6,288 nt of DNA from Chitinophaga pinensis (GCA_945890595.1 CAMDCQ010000142.1:1-6288), one strand, 5' to 3'. Counted from the first letter of the stretch, positions 1 to 6,288 are shown. The notes: generated from the sequence alone by a model not told the origin. A program made the numbers and translations.

Positions 1-65
1 AAACCCAAACGGATAATAAAGGAACAGACAATTACAAACTTGAATAAGAACTTCGATATATTCAT
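1..65 (-). CDS. Alternative: N-terminal start of a minus-strand gene following the flavin reductase (partial)
   Basis: On the minus strand an ATG (65-63) directly follows the flavin reductase stop codon (68-66) with no gap, and the frame stays open to the window edge. It reads MNISKFLFKFVIVCSFIIRLGF, which looks like the lysine-bearing start of a signal peptide or membrane helix. The lack of a terminator after the flavin reductase gene would fit an operon that continues. Against it, the codons look less typical than those of the plus-strand reading of the same bases, and AT-rich non-coding DNA often yields short hydrophobic peptides. It is offered only as the alternative to the plus-strand partial gene. 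Confidence 0.22.
   Translation of the reverse strand, partial: MNISKFLFKFVIVCSFIIRLG
3..47 (+). CDS. Possible C-terminal end of an unidentified plus-strand gene (partial)
   Basis: One frame entering from the left edge reads TQTDNKGTDNYKLE and then TAA. The short peptide is hydrophilic and uses codons common in AT-rich Bacteroidota, so it resembles a genuine protein tail. If real, the gene converges on the flavin reductase gene, with only 18 bases between the two stop codons and no visible terminator hairpin. Fourteen codons are too few to identify a family. The competing reading is a minus-strand gene starting at 65 on the same bases; the two are mutually exclusive as main annotations. The plus-strand reading is slightly preferred on codon choice alone. 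Confidence 0.35.
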   Translation, partial: TQTDNKGTDNYKLE

Positions 66-914
66 TTATACTATTTTAGTTAAAACAGCATACGCTGCAA
101 TTGGTTTATTCGCAATTAATAATTGCTTCGCTAGCTGGATGCTAAGATCACTAGGCAACTTGAGAAGCTCGTTCATCATTTCTTCGTTATTAGGCACAGA
201 TTGCAAATTTCCCAAAATTCCTAAGTCATTACCTGTAAGCTGTTTACACGTTTTTAGTTTAGCTGGTAGTGCATCTACTCCAATACCAATGGTGGTTAGC
301 GGTTTGTCCACTTCAAATAATGCCTCACCATTCGCCCGGCAGTACCAATTACCACCCATTCTACTCACCAAATCAATCTTTTCTTGATCAATCATTCCTT
401 TTTCATCCAAAACACTTTCACTTATATGGATCTTTAGCACCTCACAAATAACTAGATTTCCAGCTCCACCATTTTGACCTAATTCCTTTACTTCTAATAC
501 TTTACATTCTATTTGTACAGGCGACTCTTTAACTCTAAAGGGACGAATAGTATCTGAAGCTACCGGTGTAAACCCAGCTTTTTCAAATTCATCTACCCCG
601 GCTTCAAACGGAGAACTTGCCAAACTCATCTGATGTACCATATCGTAGGTAACCACGTTAATAACCACTTCTGCCACTTCCTTTACGTTGTTGTGGGTAT
701 CCTTGGTGGTATTCGTTCGGCCGCTTCTTGCAGGCGAGAAAATAAGAATAGGTGGATTGGCGCTGAACACGTTAAAAAAACTAAACGGTGCCAAGTTTCT
801 ATTTCCATCCTTATCAATTGTACTCGCAAAAGCAATAGGACGGGGACCAATGCTTCCAAGCAAATACTGATGAAGTATAGGAATTGTTAATTCTTTAGGG
901 TCGAGTGATACCAT
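66..914 (-). CDS. Flavin reductase family protein (flavin reductase-like FMN-binding domain)
   Basis: The 282-residue protein belongs to the flavin reductase-like, FMN-binding split-barrel family. Members bind FMN and often reduce flavin with NAD(P)H for a partner monooxygenase, though many have no assigned substrate. The domain covers roughly residues 18-175. It begins with GPRPIAFAST (23-32), continues with NLAPFSFFN (40-48) and a SGRTNTTKDTHNN segment (64-76), and includes the strand VVINVVTYD (83-91). About 80 residues follow the barrel (from about 200), ending in a helical tail rich in Leu, Ala and Ile. No signal peptide or membrane segment is visible, so it is probably cytoplasmic. The ATG lies one base after the tyrS stop codon, indicating co-transcription and probable translational coupling. 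The family is confident; substrate and partner are unknown. Related flavobacterial proteins may sit near tryptophan/kynurenine degradation genes, but nothing in this window tests that. Confidence 0.9.
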   Translation of the reverse strand: MVSLDPKELTIPILHQYLLGSIGPRPIAFASTIDKDGNRNLAPFSFFNVFSANPPILIFSPARSGRTNTTKDTHNNVKEVAEVVINVVTYDMVHQMSLASSPFEAGVDEFEKAGFTPVASDTIRPFRVKESPVQIECKVLEVKELGQNGGAGNLVICEVLKIHISESVLDEKGMIDQEKIDLVSRMGGNWYCRANGEALFEVDKPLTTIGIGVDALPAKLKTCKQLTGNDLGILGNLQSVPNNEEMMNELLKLPSDLSIQLAKQLLIANKPIAAYAVLTKIV

Positions 915-915
915 T

Positions 916-2205
916 TTATTTTTTTAAGATTAGGAATTTATTCTTTTTCCCTCTTTGTAACAAAATATACTTGCCATTTATCAAGTCTGCATTGCTAAAC
1001 GTAAAATCTTCGTTAACCTTTTCGCTGTTTACAGATATCGAGTTTTCTTTTAACGCCCTTCGTGCTTCACTCTTACTTGCCAAAAAACCAGTATCTCCAC
1101 ACAAGTCTACTATATTAACTCCCTCTATTTCTTCTACTTCCGATTTTTTGACACCATCAAAAACAGAAAGAAAATCTTTCTCAGACAGACTTCTCAAGCT
1201 TTCCGATGTACCATTACCAAATAAGATCTCTGTGGCGGCCAATGCAGTCTCATATCCTGATTCACCATGTACCCAAGTAGTCACATATTTAGCTAATTCC
1301 TTTTGCAATGCCCTTTGATGAGGAGCTTCCTGATGAGCTTCTATCATATTATCTATCCATGACTTGCTATGTAAGGTAAAGATTTTTATGTACCGTTCAG
1401 CATCAGCATCTGTCGTATTCATCCAAAATTGGTAAAACTCATAGGGGCTCGTTTTTTCAGCATCAAGCCATACGTTACCACCTTCGCTTTTACCAAATTT
1501 ACTGCCATCCGCTTTTGTAATAAGGGGAGCGGTAAGTGAGTACCCTTTAGCATCTTCACCTTCCCCTTTTCTGCGAATAAGCTCGGTTCCAGTTACAATG
1601 TTTCCCCATTGATCGCTACCTCCCATTTGTAGCTTAACATTCTTTTCTTTCCAGAGGTAATAAAAATCATAGCCTTGTACCAATTGGTAACTAAACTCTG
1701 TGAAACTCATACCCTCTTCTAATCGGTTTTTTACTGAGTCTTTAGCCATCATATAATTCACAGAAATATGTTTTCCAACATCTCTGATAAACTCCAGAAA
1801 ACCGAAATTTTGAAACCAATCATAATTATTAACCACCTCTGCACTGTTGCTATCGGCATTAAAATCCAGGAACTGCTCTAATTGTCTTTTTTGACACGCT
1901 AAATTATGATTGAGGGTTTCTAAATCCAAAAGTATTCTTTCTGATTTTTTACCACTCGGGTCGCCCACCATACCTGTGGCTCCTCCTACAAGCGCATAGG
2001 GCTTATGACCCGCTCTTTGCAAATGAACCAAAAGAATAATCGGAACCATGTTGCCAATATGAAGCGAGTCGGCAGTTGGATCAAAACCAACGTATCCACT
2101 CACCATTTCCTTCATTAGGAGCTCTTCGGTGCCTGGCACATCTTGGTGAAAAAGACCGCGCCACTTTAATTCTTCTATTAAATTATATTTGGGGATAAAA
2201 GCCAT
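916..2205 (-). CDS. tyrS: Tyrosyl-tRNA synthetase (tyrosine--tRNA ligase)
   Basis: This class Ic aminoacyl-tRNA synthetase activates tyrosine with ATP and charges tRNA-Tyr in the cytoplasm. The 429-residue length is normal for a bacterial TyrRS. The catalytic Rossmann core carries GYVGFDPTADSLHIGN (37-52), whose HIGN at 49-52 is the HIGH signature. The nucleotide-binding stretch GGATGMVGDPSGK is at 74-86. Tyrosine-pocket residues Y173, Q177 and D180 lie in FSYQLVQGYDF, QMGGSDQWGN is at 193-202, and the KMSKS-equivalent KFGKS is at 236-240. An anticodon-binding helical region follows, then an S4 RNA-binding domain from about residue 362 to the end. HIGN for HIGH and KFGKS for KMSKS are common variants, so the enzyme should be active. 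It is first in a minus-strand operon with a flavin reductase gene; a promoter lies just upstream (2226-2259). No T-box-like leader is seen. Confidence 0.98.
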   Translation of the reverse strand: MAFIPKYNLIEELKWRGLFHQDVPGTEELLMKEMVSGYVGFDPTADSLHIGNMVPIILLVHLQRAGHKPYALVGGATGMVGDPSGKKSERILLDLETLNHNLACQKRQLEQFLDFNADSNSAEVVNNYDWFQNFGFLEFIRDVGKHISVNYMMAKDSVKNRLEEGMSFTEFSYQLVQGYDFYYLWKEKNVKLQMGGSDQWGNIVTGTELIRRKGEGEDAKGYSLTAPLITKADGSKFGKSEGGNVWLDAEKTSPYEFYQFWMNTTDADAERYIKIFTLHSKSWIDNMIEAHQEAPHQRALQKELAKYVTTWVHGESGYETALAATEILFGNGTSESLRSLSEKDFLSVFDGVKKSEVEEIEGVNIVDLCGDTGFLASKSEARRALKENSISVNSEKVNEDFTFSNADLINGKYILLQRGKKNKFLILKK

Positions 2206-2422
2206 TTTTAACGTGAAATAGTCGACAAATTTAGGATTTAGAATGGTGTTGTTATCAAATACCTTTCTTTATCGTAGAGATAATCTAGTAATCTTTATAA
2301 ATTCTGTTTTCGCGAGGATTTAATCCGCAGCTATTTTTATAGATTTTTACCCCAATAACATAGAGAAACAAAAGTAATTTACAAAAAATACAATACTATT
2401 GTCTCACTAAATCATTATTAAC
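2206..2422. other. Divergent intergenic region between tyrS and the BI-1 family gene
   Basis: This 217-base AT-rich spacer separates the divergently transcribed tyrS and BI-1 genes. It holds the predicted tyrS promoter near its left end. It also holds an 11-base palindrome, GGATTTAATCC (2316-2326), about midway, and a second perfect minus-strand -7 box, TACTTTTG (2376-2369), with no properly spaced -33 partner. For the BI-1 gene the only candidate is TACTATTG (2394-2401), one mismatch from TAnnTTTG and about 21 bases before the ATG, with no upstream TTG at the right distance. No tRNA, T-box or other structured RNA is apparent by eye. Confidence 0.6.
2226..2259 (-). promoter_or_regulatory. Predicted Bacteroidota sigma-A promoter for tyrS
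   Basis: Reading the minus strand, TTTG (2259-2256) is followed after 22 bases by TAAATTTG (2233-2226). This fits the Bacteroidota consensus TTTG/TTG, 17-23 bases, TAnnTTTG. Transcription would begin near 2219-2222, giving a leader of about 14-17 bases before the tyrS ATG. The bases just before the ATG are A-rich and hold no Shine-Dalgarno sequence, as is normal in this phylum. Both boxes match perfectly, but such AT-rich motifs also arise by chance. Confidence 0.6.
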
Positions 2423-3121
2423 ATGTACAACGAATCATCTCAATTATTTTTAAATCAAGCTTCAGTAGAGGAAAGAACCACCTTCTATCGTAAAACCTAT
2501 TTGCACGTAGCACTAGCGTTTTTGGCCTTTATTCTGGTAGAGTACGTTTTTTTAAGTACTCCTGCCATCGTAAATATTGGACTGAAAATGACCCAAGGCT
2601 GGACTTGGTTATTGGTTATAGGCGGCTTTATGTTTATAACCAGCTATGCTGAAAAGTTAGCTGCGAACTATGACGACAAACGCACTCAATACCTCGGCTT
2701 TGGATTATACATCATAGCAGAGGCTTTTATTTTTGTCCCATTACTCTATATCGCTATGACTTACAGTGGCGGCACTGCTATTTTAGAACAAGCATTTCTT
2801 GTTACTCTTGCATTATTTGTTGCTTTATCGGCAGTAGTCTTAATTTCTAAAAAAGATTTTTCTTTTATGAGAACAGCGTTAACGGTAGGCAGTATAGTTG
2901 CGATTGGCATTATCTTGGCGGGAATGGCATTTGGATTTGACCTTGGTCTTGCATTCTCCGGATTTATGGTATTACTCGCAGCTGGGTCTATCTTATATCA
3001 AACCTCTAATATGGTACACCGCTATACCGCAGATCAATATGTAATTGCATCGCTTGGTCTATTTGCGTCATTTATGTTGATGTTATGGTACATCATTCAG
3101 TTTTTTATGAGCAGAGATTAA
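2423..3121 (+). CDS. Bax inhibitor-1 / YccA family integral membrane protein
   Basis: The 232-residue protein looks like the Bax inhibitor-1 (BI-1, UPF0005/YccA) family of seven-helix inner-membrane proteins. Known bacterial members are the pH-gated calcium-leak protein YetJ of Bacillus and the FtsH modulator YccA of E. coli. A hydrophilic N-terminus of about 25 residues, without a cleavable signal peptide, precedes hydrophobic helices at roughly 26-48, 59-76, 91-113, 120-142, 151-170, 173-193 and 206-228. Between helices six and seven lies LYQTSNMVHRYTADQY (191-206), the family's conserved C-terminal region. By a remembered alignment, position 193 is Gln where YetJ has Asp171, and helix seven seems to lack the Asp195 equivalent, so pH-gated calcium conduction cannot be assumed. 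The gene appears monocistronic, with a divergent neighbour upstream and a strong terminator downstream. The start is the first ATG of an A/T-rich leader without a Shine-Dalgarno sequence. Confidence 0.88.
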   Translation: MYNESSQLFLNQASVEERTTFYRKTYLHVALAFLAFILVEYVFLSTPAIVNIGLKMTQGWTWLLVIGGFMFITSYAEKLAANYDDKRTQYLGFGLYIIAEAFIFVPLLYIAMTYSGGTAILEQAFLVTLALFVALSAVVLISKKDFSFMRTALTVGSIVAIGIILAGMAFGFDLGLAFSGFMVLLAAGSILYQTSNMVHRYTADQYVIASLGLFASFMLMLWYIIQFFMSRD

Positions 3122-3142
3122 GTCACTTATTTTATACCCAAC

Positions 3143-3180
3143 AAGAGCGTGTTTATTCAGAAAATAGACACGCTTTTTTT
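3143..3180 (+). terminator. Intrinsic (Rho-independent) terminator after the BI-1 family gene
   Basis: An inverted repeat pairs 3146-3157 with 3163-3174. It gives a 12-base-pair stem with one G-U pair, a five-base loop (CAGAA) and a GC-rich base (AGCGTGT with ACACGCT). A run of seven T follows from 3174, and the flanking A residues at 3143-3144 can extend the stem into the T tract. It begins 22 bases after the BI-1 stop codon and separates that gene from polA. Confidence 0.92.
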
Positions 3181-3307
3181 ATTATTCTTTTTTAAATCTA
3201 AACATCCAGGTATAAAAAAACCTGCTAAAGGCTCTATTTTAAGTTTGAATCAATCTTATTATGATCGCAATTACTGAATCAAAATACTAATATTGACAAG
3301 ATAGTTC

Positions 3308-3315
3308 TACTTTTG
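3308..3315 (+). promoter_or_regulatory. Predicted -7 promoter box for polA, very close to the start codon
   Basis: TACTTTTG matches the Bacteroidota -7 consensus TAnnTTTG exactly and ends ten bases before the polA ATG. Transcription would start around 3319-3322, leaving a leader of only about 4-7 bases. The nearest upstream TTG (3293-3295) is 12 bases away, shorter than the usual 17-23, so the -33 element is weak or absent. The upstream terminator means polA needs its own promoter somewhere in 3181-3325, which supports the call. Confidence 0.5.
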
Positions 3316-3325
3316 ACCACCTATC

Positions 3326-6121
3326 ATGTCATCCGAAAAAAAACTTTTCCTTCTCGATGCGTACGCACTCATTTTTCGTTCGTATTATGCATTTATAAAA
3401 ACGCCAAGAATAACCTCTTACGGTCTGAATACCAATGCAATATTTGGTTTTACTACGACGCTTTTAGAAATTTTAGAGAAATACGACCCAAGTCATATTG
3501 CCGTTTGTTTTGATCATAAATCAGAGAATGTACGCAAGCAAGAATATCCATTATACAAAGCAAACAGAGACGAAACTCCCGAAGATATAAAGCGTTCTGA
3601 ACCATTTATTCGACAAATTATAGACGCCTTCAATATTCCGCTTATTGAAAAAGCGGGCTACGAGGCAGATGATGTTATTGTCACACTAGCCACCCGAGCA
3701 GAAAAAGAAGGATATATCACCTATATGATGACTCCTGACAAAGATTTTGGTCAAGCCGTGACTGAAAAAATTCTAATGTTTAAACCTTCCAGAGGTGGCA
3801 ATCCACCTGAGGTGATGGGACCAAAGGAAGTATGTCAGAAATTTGGACTACATCGTACTGAGCAAATTATTGATTACTTGGGACTTATGGGAGACGCCGT
3901 AGATAATATACCTGGGGTTCCAGGCGTAGGTGCAAAAACAGCTTCTAAGCTTTTATTGGAGTTTGGAAGTATGGACGGTATATACGAGAATATAGACAAG
4001 GTAAAAGGTAAACTAGCTGAAAACCTGATTACCTTTAAGGATCAAGCGTATCTATCCAAAAGCCTTGCGACTATTATCACTGACGTTCCGGTTGAATTCA
4101 ACGAGGAGTCCTTATTGCGAGAAGAGCCGAATAAAGAACGAATCAACCAACTTTTTACAGAGCTAGAGTTTAGAACCTTAACCAAGCGGGTTTTTCAAGA
4201 GACCATGAGTGCTCCCGTTTCTGTTCAAGGTGATCTATTTTTAAGCAGTAGCTCGGCCGCTTCTAGTTCGCCGTTATTACCCAATAAAACTGAAACCTTA
4301 GTTGTTCTTAAGAACATTGATTCAACCAAACATGACTATCAACTAATCGATAGTCAAGAAAAAAGGAAAATTTTAATCTCTGAATTAGAAAACATAAAAT
4401 CCTTTTGTTTTGATACCGAAACCACATCATTAGAGGAGATGGATGCTGAAGTGCTTGGTCTTGCTATTTCATACGAGAACAACAAAGCGTATTATGTAAA
4501 TATGCCAAACGACTTTGAAAACACCAAGGCTATTTTAGGAGAATTTAAGCATCTATTCGCAGACGCGACCATCGAAAAAATAGCTCAAAACTTAAAATAT
4601 GACCTTAAAGTACTTCTAAAATATGACATACAACTAGCTGGCCCTCAGTTTGATACCATGTTAGCCCATTATCTCGCAAATCCTGACGGGAGACATTCCA
4701 TGGATATCCTTTCAGAAAAATACCTCAATTATAAACCTGTATCTATTACAGAATTAATTGGCAAGAACGGTAAAGGACAACTCAATTTTAGAGACGTTCC
4801 CTTAGAAAAAGCAACGGAGTATGCTGCCGAAGATGCCGATGTAACCTTTCAATTAAAAGACATCTTACAAAAAGAACTCCTAGATAAGCAAGTGGCGCAT
4901 CTTATGCAACGACTTGAGATGCCTTTGGTGCCAGTGCTAGCAGATATGGAAATGGAGGGTATTCGCGTAGATGCTGACTTCTTGAATATATACTCTGACG
5001 AGTTGAAGATCATGTCAAACGATCTAGAAAAAATCATTTACGAAAAATCAGGTTGTAATTTTAACATCGCTAGCCCTAAGCAAATGGGGGAAGTCCTGTT
5101 TGATGTTATGAAAATAGATCCTAAGGCTAAAAAAACAGCAACAGGTCAATACAAAACCGATGAAGCAACACTTACTAAACTAGCTGCTGAGCATGAGATT
5201 GTAAGCAAAATAGTAGATTACAGAAAGGTCAACAAACTACGATCTACCTATGTAGACGCTTTACCTAAACTAATACATCCCAAAACAGGCAGAGTGCACA
5301 CTAGCTATGCACAAGCCGTAGCTGCAACGGGAAGACTTAGTAGCACCAACCCAAATCTTCAGAATATACCTATACGCACAGATTTAGGCAAGGAAATAAG
5401 AAAAGCATTTGTACCAAGAGATGAAAACCACACACTTTTGGCTGTAGATTACTCACAAATAGAACTTAGAATCGTTGCGTCAGTTGCCGAAGATGCAGGC
5501 ATGATGGAGGCTTTTCACGCCGGTATTGACATACATACCGCAACAGCCGCAAAAGTGTTTGGGGTTGATATAGCCGATGTAACCAAGGAGCAACGATATA
5601 AAGCCAAGAGTGTAAATTTTGGGTTGATCTATGGCCAAGGGGCTTTTGGATTATCACAAAATCTCGGAATAAAACGCGGTGAAGCTGCCGAACTGATTGA
5701 AGCATACTTTGCTCAATTTGGTGGCGTAAAAAAATACATGGATGACTCTGTAAAATTTTGCCGAGAAAATGGATTCGTAAAAACGATTATGGGTCGTAAG
5801 CGATTTATTCCAGATATTAACTCCAGCAATCAAACCGTAGTAGGATTTGCAGAACGAAACGCCATAAACGCACCCATACAAGGCAGTGCTGCAGATATGA
5901 TAAAGCTTGCCATGATTAATATTCATGCAAGACTAGGAAAAATAAAAGTAGGCACCAAAATGCTGCTTCAAGTTCATGACGAACTCCTATTTGATGTACC
6001 TAAAACTGAATTGGAAGAAATGACCGCGGTGATCAAAGAAGAAATGGAAAGAGCTATGCCACTTAAAGTACCCGTAATAGCCGAAGCTGGAAATGGAGAT
6101 AATTGGCTAGAAGCTCACTAA
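3326..6121 (+). CDS. polA: DNA polymerase I with 5' nuclease, 3'-5' exonuclease and polymerase domains
   Basis: The 931-residue protein is a full-length family A polymerase, which removes RNA primers, fills gaps and works in excision repair. The N-terminal 5' nuclease (about 1-290) shows D11 in LLDAYAL, YEADD (112-116), DKD (138-140) and the helix-hairpin-helix stretch GDAVDNIPGVPGVGAKTA (189-206). A Ser/Ala-rich linker (about 295-325) follows. The 3'-5' exonuclease keeps all its acidic residues: D363 and E365 in FDTETTS, D426 in NLKYDLKVL, and Y499 with D503 in YAAEDAD, so proofreading should be active. In the polymerase domain, TGRLSSTNPNLQNIP (668-682) leads to motif A, VDYSQIELR, with D708 and E713. 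Motif B runs from R757 through K761 and F765 to Y769, and motif C, VHDELLFD, holds D885 and E886. F765 corresponds to the E. coli Phe that disfavours dideoxynucleotides. The ATG at 3326 gives the expected family N-terminus. Confidence 0.99.
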   Translation: MSSEKKLFLLDAYALIFRSYYAFIKTPRITSYGLNTNAIFGFTTTLLEILEKYDPSHIAVCFDHKSENVRKQEYPLYKANRDETPEDIKRSEPFIRQIIDAFNIPLIEKAGYEADDVIVTLATRAEKEGYITYMMTPDKDFGQAVTEKILMFKPSRGGNPPEVMGPKEVCQKFGLHRTEQIIDYLGLMGDAVDNIPGVPGVGAKTASKLLLEFGSMDGIYENIDKVKGKLAENLITFKDQAYLSKSLATIITDVPVEFNEESLLREEPNKERINQLFTELEFRTLTKRVFQETMSAPVSVQGDLFLSSSSAASSSPLLPNKTETLVVLKNIDSTKHDYQLIDSQEKRKILISELENIKSFCFDTETTSLEEMDAEVLGLAISYENNKAYYVNMPNDFENTKAILGEFKHLFADATIEKIAQNLKYDLKVLLKYDIQLAGPQFDTMLAHYLANPDGRHSMDILSEKYLNYKPVSITELIGKNGKGQLNFRDVPLEKATEYAAEDADVTFQLKDILQKELLDKQVAHLMQRLEMPLVPVLADMEMEGIRVDADFLNIYSDELKIMSNDLEKIIYEKSGCNFNIASPKQMGEVLFDVMKIDPKAKKTATGQYKTDEATLTKLAAEHEIVSKIVDYRKVNKLRSTYVDALPKLIHPKTGRVHTSYAQAVAATGRLSSTNPNLQNIPIRTDLGKEIRKAFVPRDENHTLLAVDYSQIELRIVASVAEDAGMMEAFHAGIDIHTATAAKVFGVDIADVTKEQRYKAKSVNFGLIYGQGAFGLSQNLGIKRGEAAELIEAYFAQFGGVKKYMDDSVKFCRENGFVKTIMGRKRFIPDINSSNQTVVGFAERNAINAPIQGSAADMIKLAMINIHARLGKIKVGTKMLLQVHDELLFDVPKTELEEMTAVIKEEMERAMPLKVPVIAEAGNGDNWLEAH

Positions 6122-6141
6122 ACAAAAAAGACTTTTTAACG

Positions 6142-6149
6142 TAATTTCG
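6142..6149 (+). promoter_or_regulatory. Possible -7 box upstream of the lpxH-like gene
   Basis: TAATTTCG differs by one base from TAnnTTTG and ends ten bases before the ATG at 6160, the same distance as the box before polA. No TTG lies 17-23 bases upstream. It could provide a separate start for the lipid A gene, in addition to read-through from polA across the 38-base gap, where no terminator is seen. Confidence 0.3.
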
Positions 6150-6159
6150 CAACGCAAGA

Positions 6160-6288
6160 ATGGGTAAAGTATATTTCGCATCTGATTTTCATTTAGGTAC
6201 TCCCGATTACGAAACATCTTTAATACGAGAAAAAAAAGTAGTAAGCTGGTTGAAGAGTATTGAGCACAATTGTGAAACCTTATTCTTA
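6160..6288 (+). CDS. lpxH: UDP-2,3-diacylglucosamine hydrolase, LpxH-type metallophosphoesterase (5' part only)
   Basis: The first 43 codons of a gene that runs past the right edge are present. The peptide starts MGKVYFASDFHLGTPDYETS. It contains the first calcineurin-like metallophosphoesterase motif, D-x-H (D9 and H11 in SDFHLG), and the following LIREKKVVSWL matches the beginning of flavobacterial LpxH proteins as I remember them. LpxH hydrolyses UDP-2,3-diacylglucosamine to lipid X and UMP at the inner membrane, the fourth step of lipid A synthesis, which fits a Gram-negative host. The remaining metal ligands lie outside the window, so a different metallophosphoesterase is possible. It lies 38 bases after polA on the same strand and may be co-transcribed with it. 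Confidence 0.8.
   Translation, partial: MGKVYFASDFHLGTPDYETSLIREKKVVSWLKSIEHNCETLFL

Noticed and set aside
40..387. Plus-strand open frame of 115 codons antisense to the flavin reductase C-terminal part
   Set aside because: It starts at a TTG, overlaps a confidently identified gene on the other strand, and its translation resembles no family I recognise.
905..1318. Plus-strand open frame of 137 codons opposite the tyrS S4-domain region
   Set aside because: It is wholly antisense to well-conserved TyrRS sequence and its composition looks like a reverse-complement shadow.
2206..2368. T-box or other riboswitch leader for tyrS
   Set aside because: No T-box sequence, specifier loop or terminator/antiterminator pair is visible, T-boxes are typical of Firmicutes rather than Bacteroidota, and the best promoter gives a leader of only about 15 bases.
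3207..3224. Hairpin CAGGT / ACCTG with an A-rich loop in the BI-1/polA spacer, considered as a second terminator
   Set aside because: The stem has only five pairs, the loop has eight bases, and no T run follows on either strand; the strong terminator at 3143-3180 already does the job.
5654..5926. Minus-strand open frame inside the polA polymerase domain
   Set aside because: It is antisense to highly conserved motif B and C surroundings, with no start context or recognisable domain.
6125..6137. AAAAAG-A-CTTTTT inverted repeat in the polA/lpxH gap, considered as a terminator
   Set aside because: Once a minimal loop is allowed only A-T pairs remain, with no GC stem, so it would not terminate effectively.
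1..6288. Defence system, mobile element, CRISPR array or other accessory system
   Set aside because: All long reading frames are standard housekeeping or broadly distributed families; no direct repeats, transposase, integrase or array spacing pattern was seen.

Overview
The window looks like an ordinary chromosomal segment of a member of the Bacteroidota, most likely a flavobacterium. The evidence is the AT-rich sequence, the absence of Shine-Dalgarno sequences before the starts, Bacteroidota-type -7 promoter boxes (TAnnTTTG) close to start codons, and flavobacterial-looking PolA, TyrS and LpxH sequences. This is a judgement from remembered protein families; no search was run. I see no mobile element, CRISPR array, rRNA or tRNA gene.

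Layout. Positions 1-65 hold either the last codons of a plus-strand gene (stop at 45-47) or the first codons of a minus-strand gene starting at 65; the window is too short to decide. Positions 66-2205 on the minus strand are a two-gene operon, tyrS (tyrosyl-tRNA synthetase) followed after one base by a flavin reductase-like protein. Positions 2206-2422 are a divergent intergenic region with a good Bacteroidota promoter facing tyrS. Positions 2423-3121 on the plus strand encode a seven-helix Bax inhibitor-1/YccA family membrane protein, closed by a strong intrinsic terminator at 3143-3180. Positions 3326-6121 encode full-length DNA polymerase I with all three enzymatic domains apparently intact, and a perfect -7 box lies only ten bases before its ATG. 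At 6160 the gene for a UDP-2,3-diacylglucosamine hydrolase (LpxH-type metallophosphoesterase) begins and runs off the right edge.

The genes are mostly housekeeping: translation (tyrS), DNA repair and replication (polA) and lipid A synthesis (lpxH). A membrane protein and a redox protein of unspecified substrate sit among them. They do not form one pathway. I found no convincing sign of an undescribed system; the points worth a second look are the tight tyrS-flavin reductase coupling, the very short predicted leaders of polA and lpxH, the apparent loss of the di-aspartyl sensor in the BI-1 homologue, and the undecided left edge.
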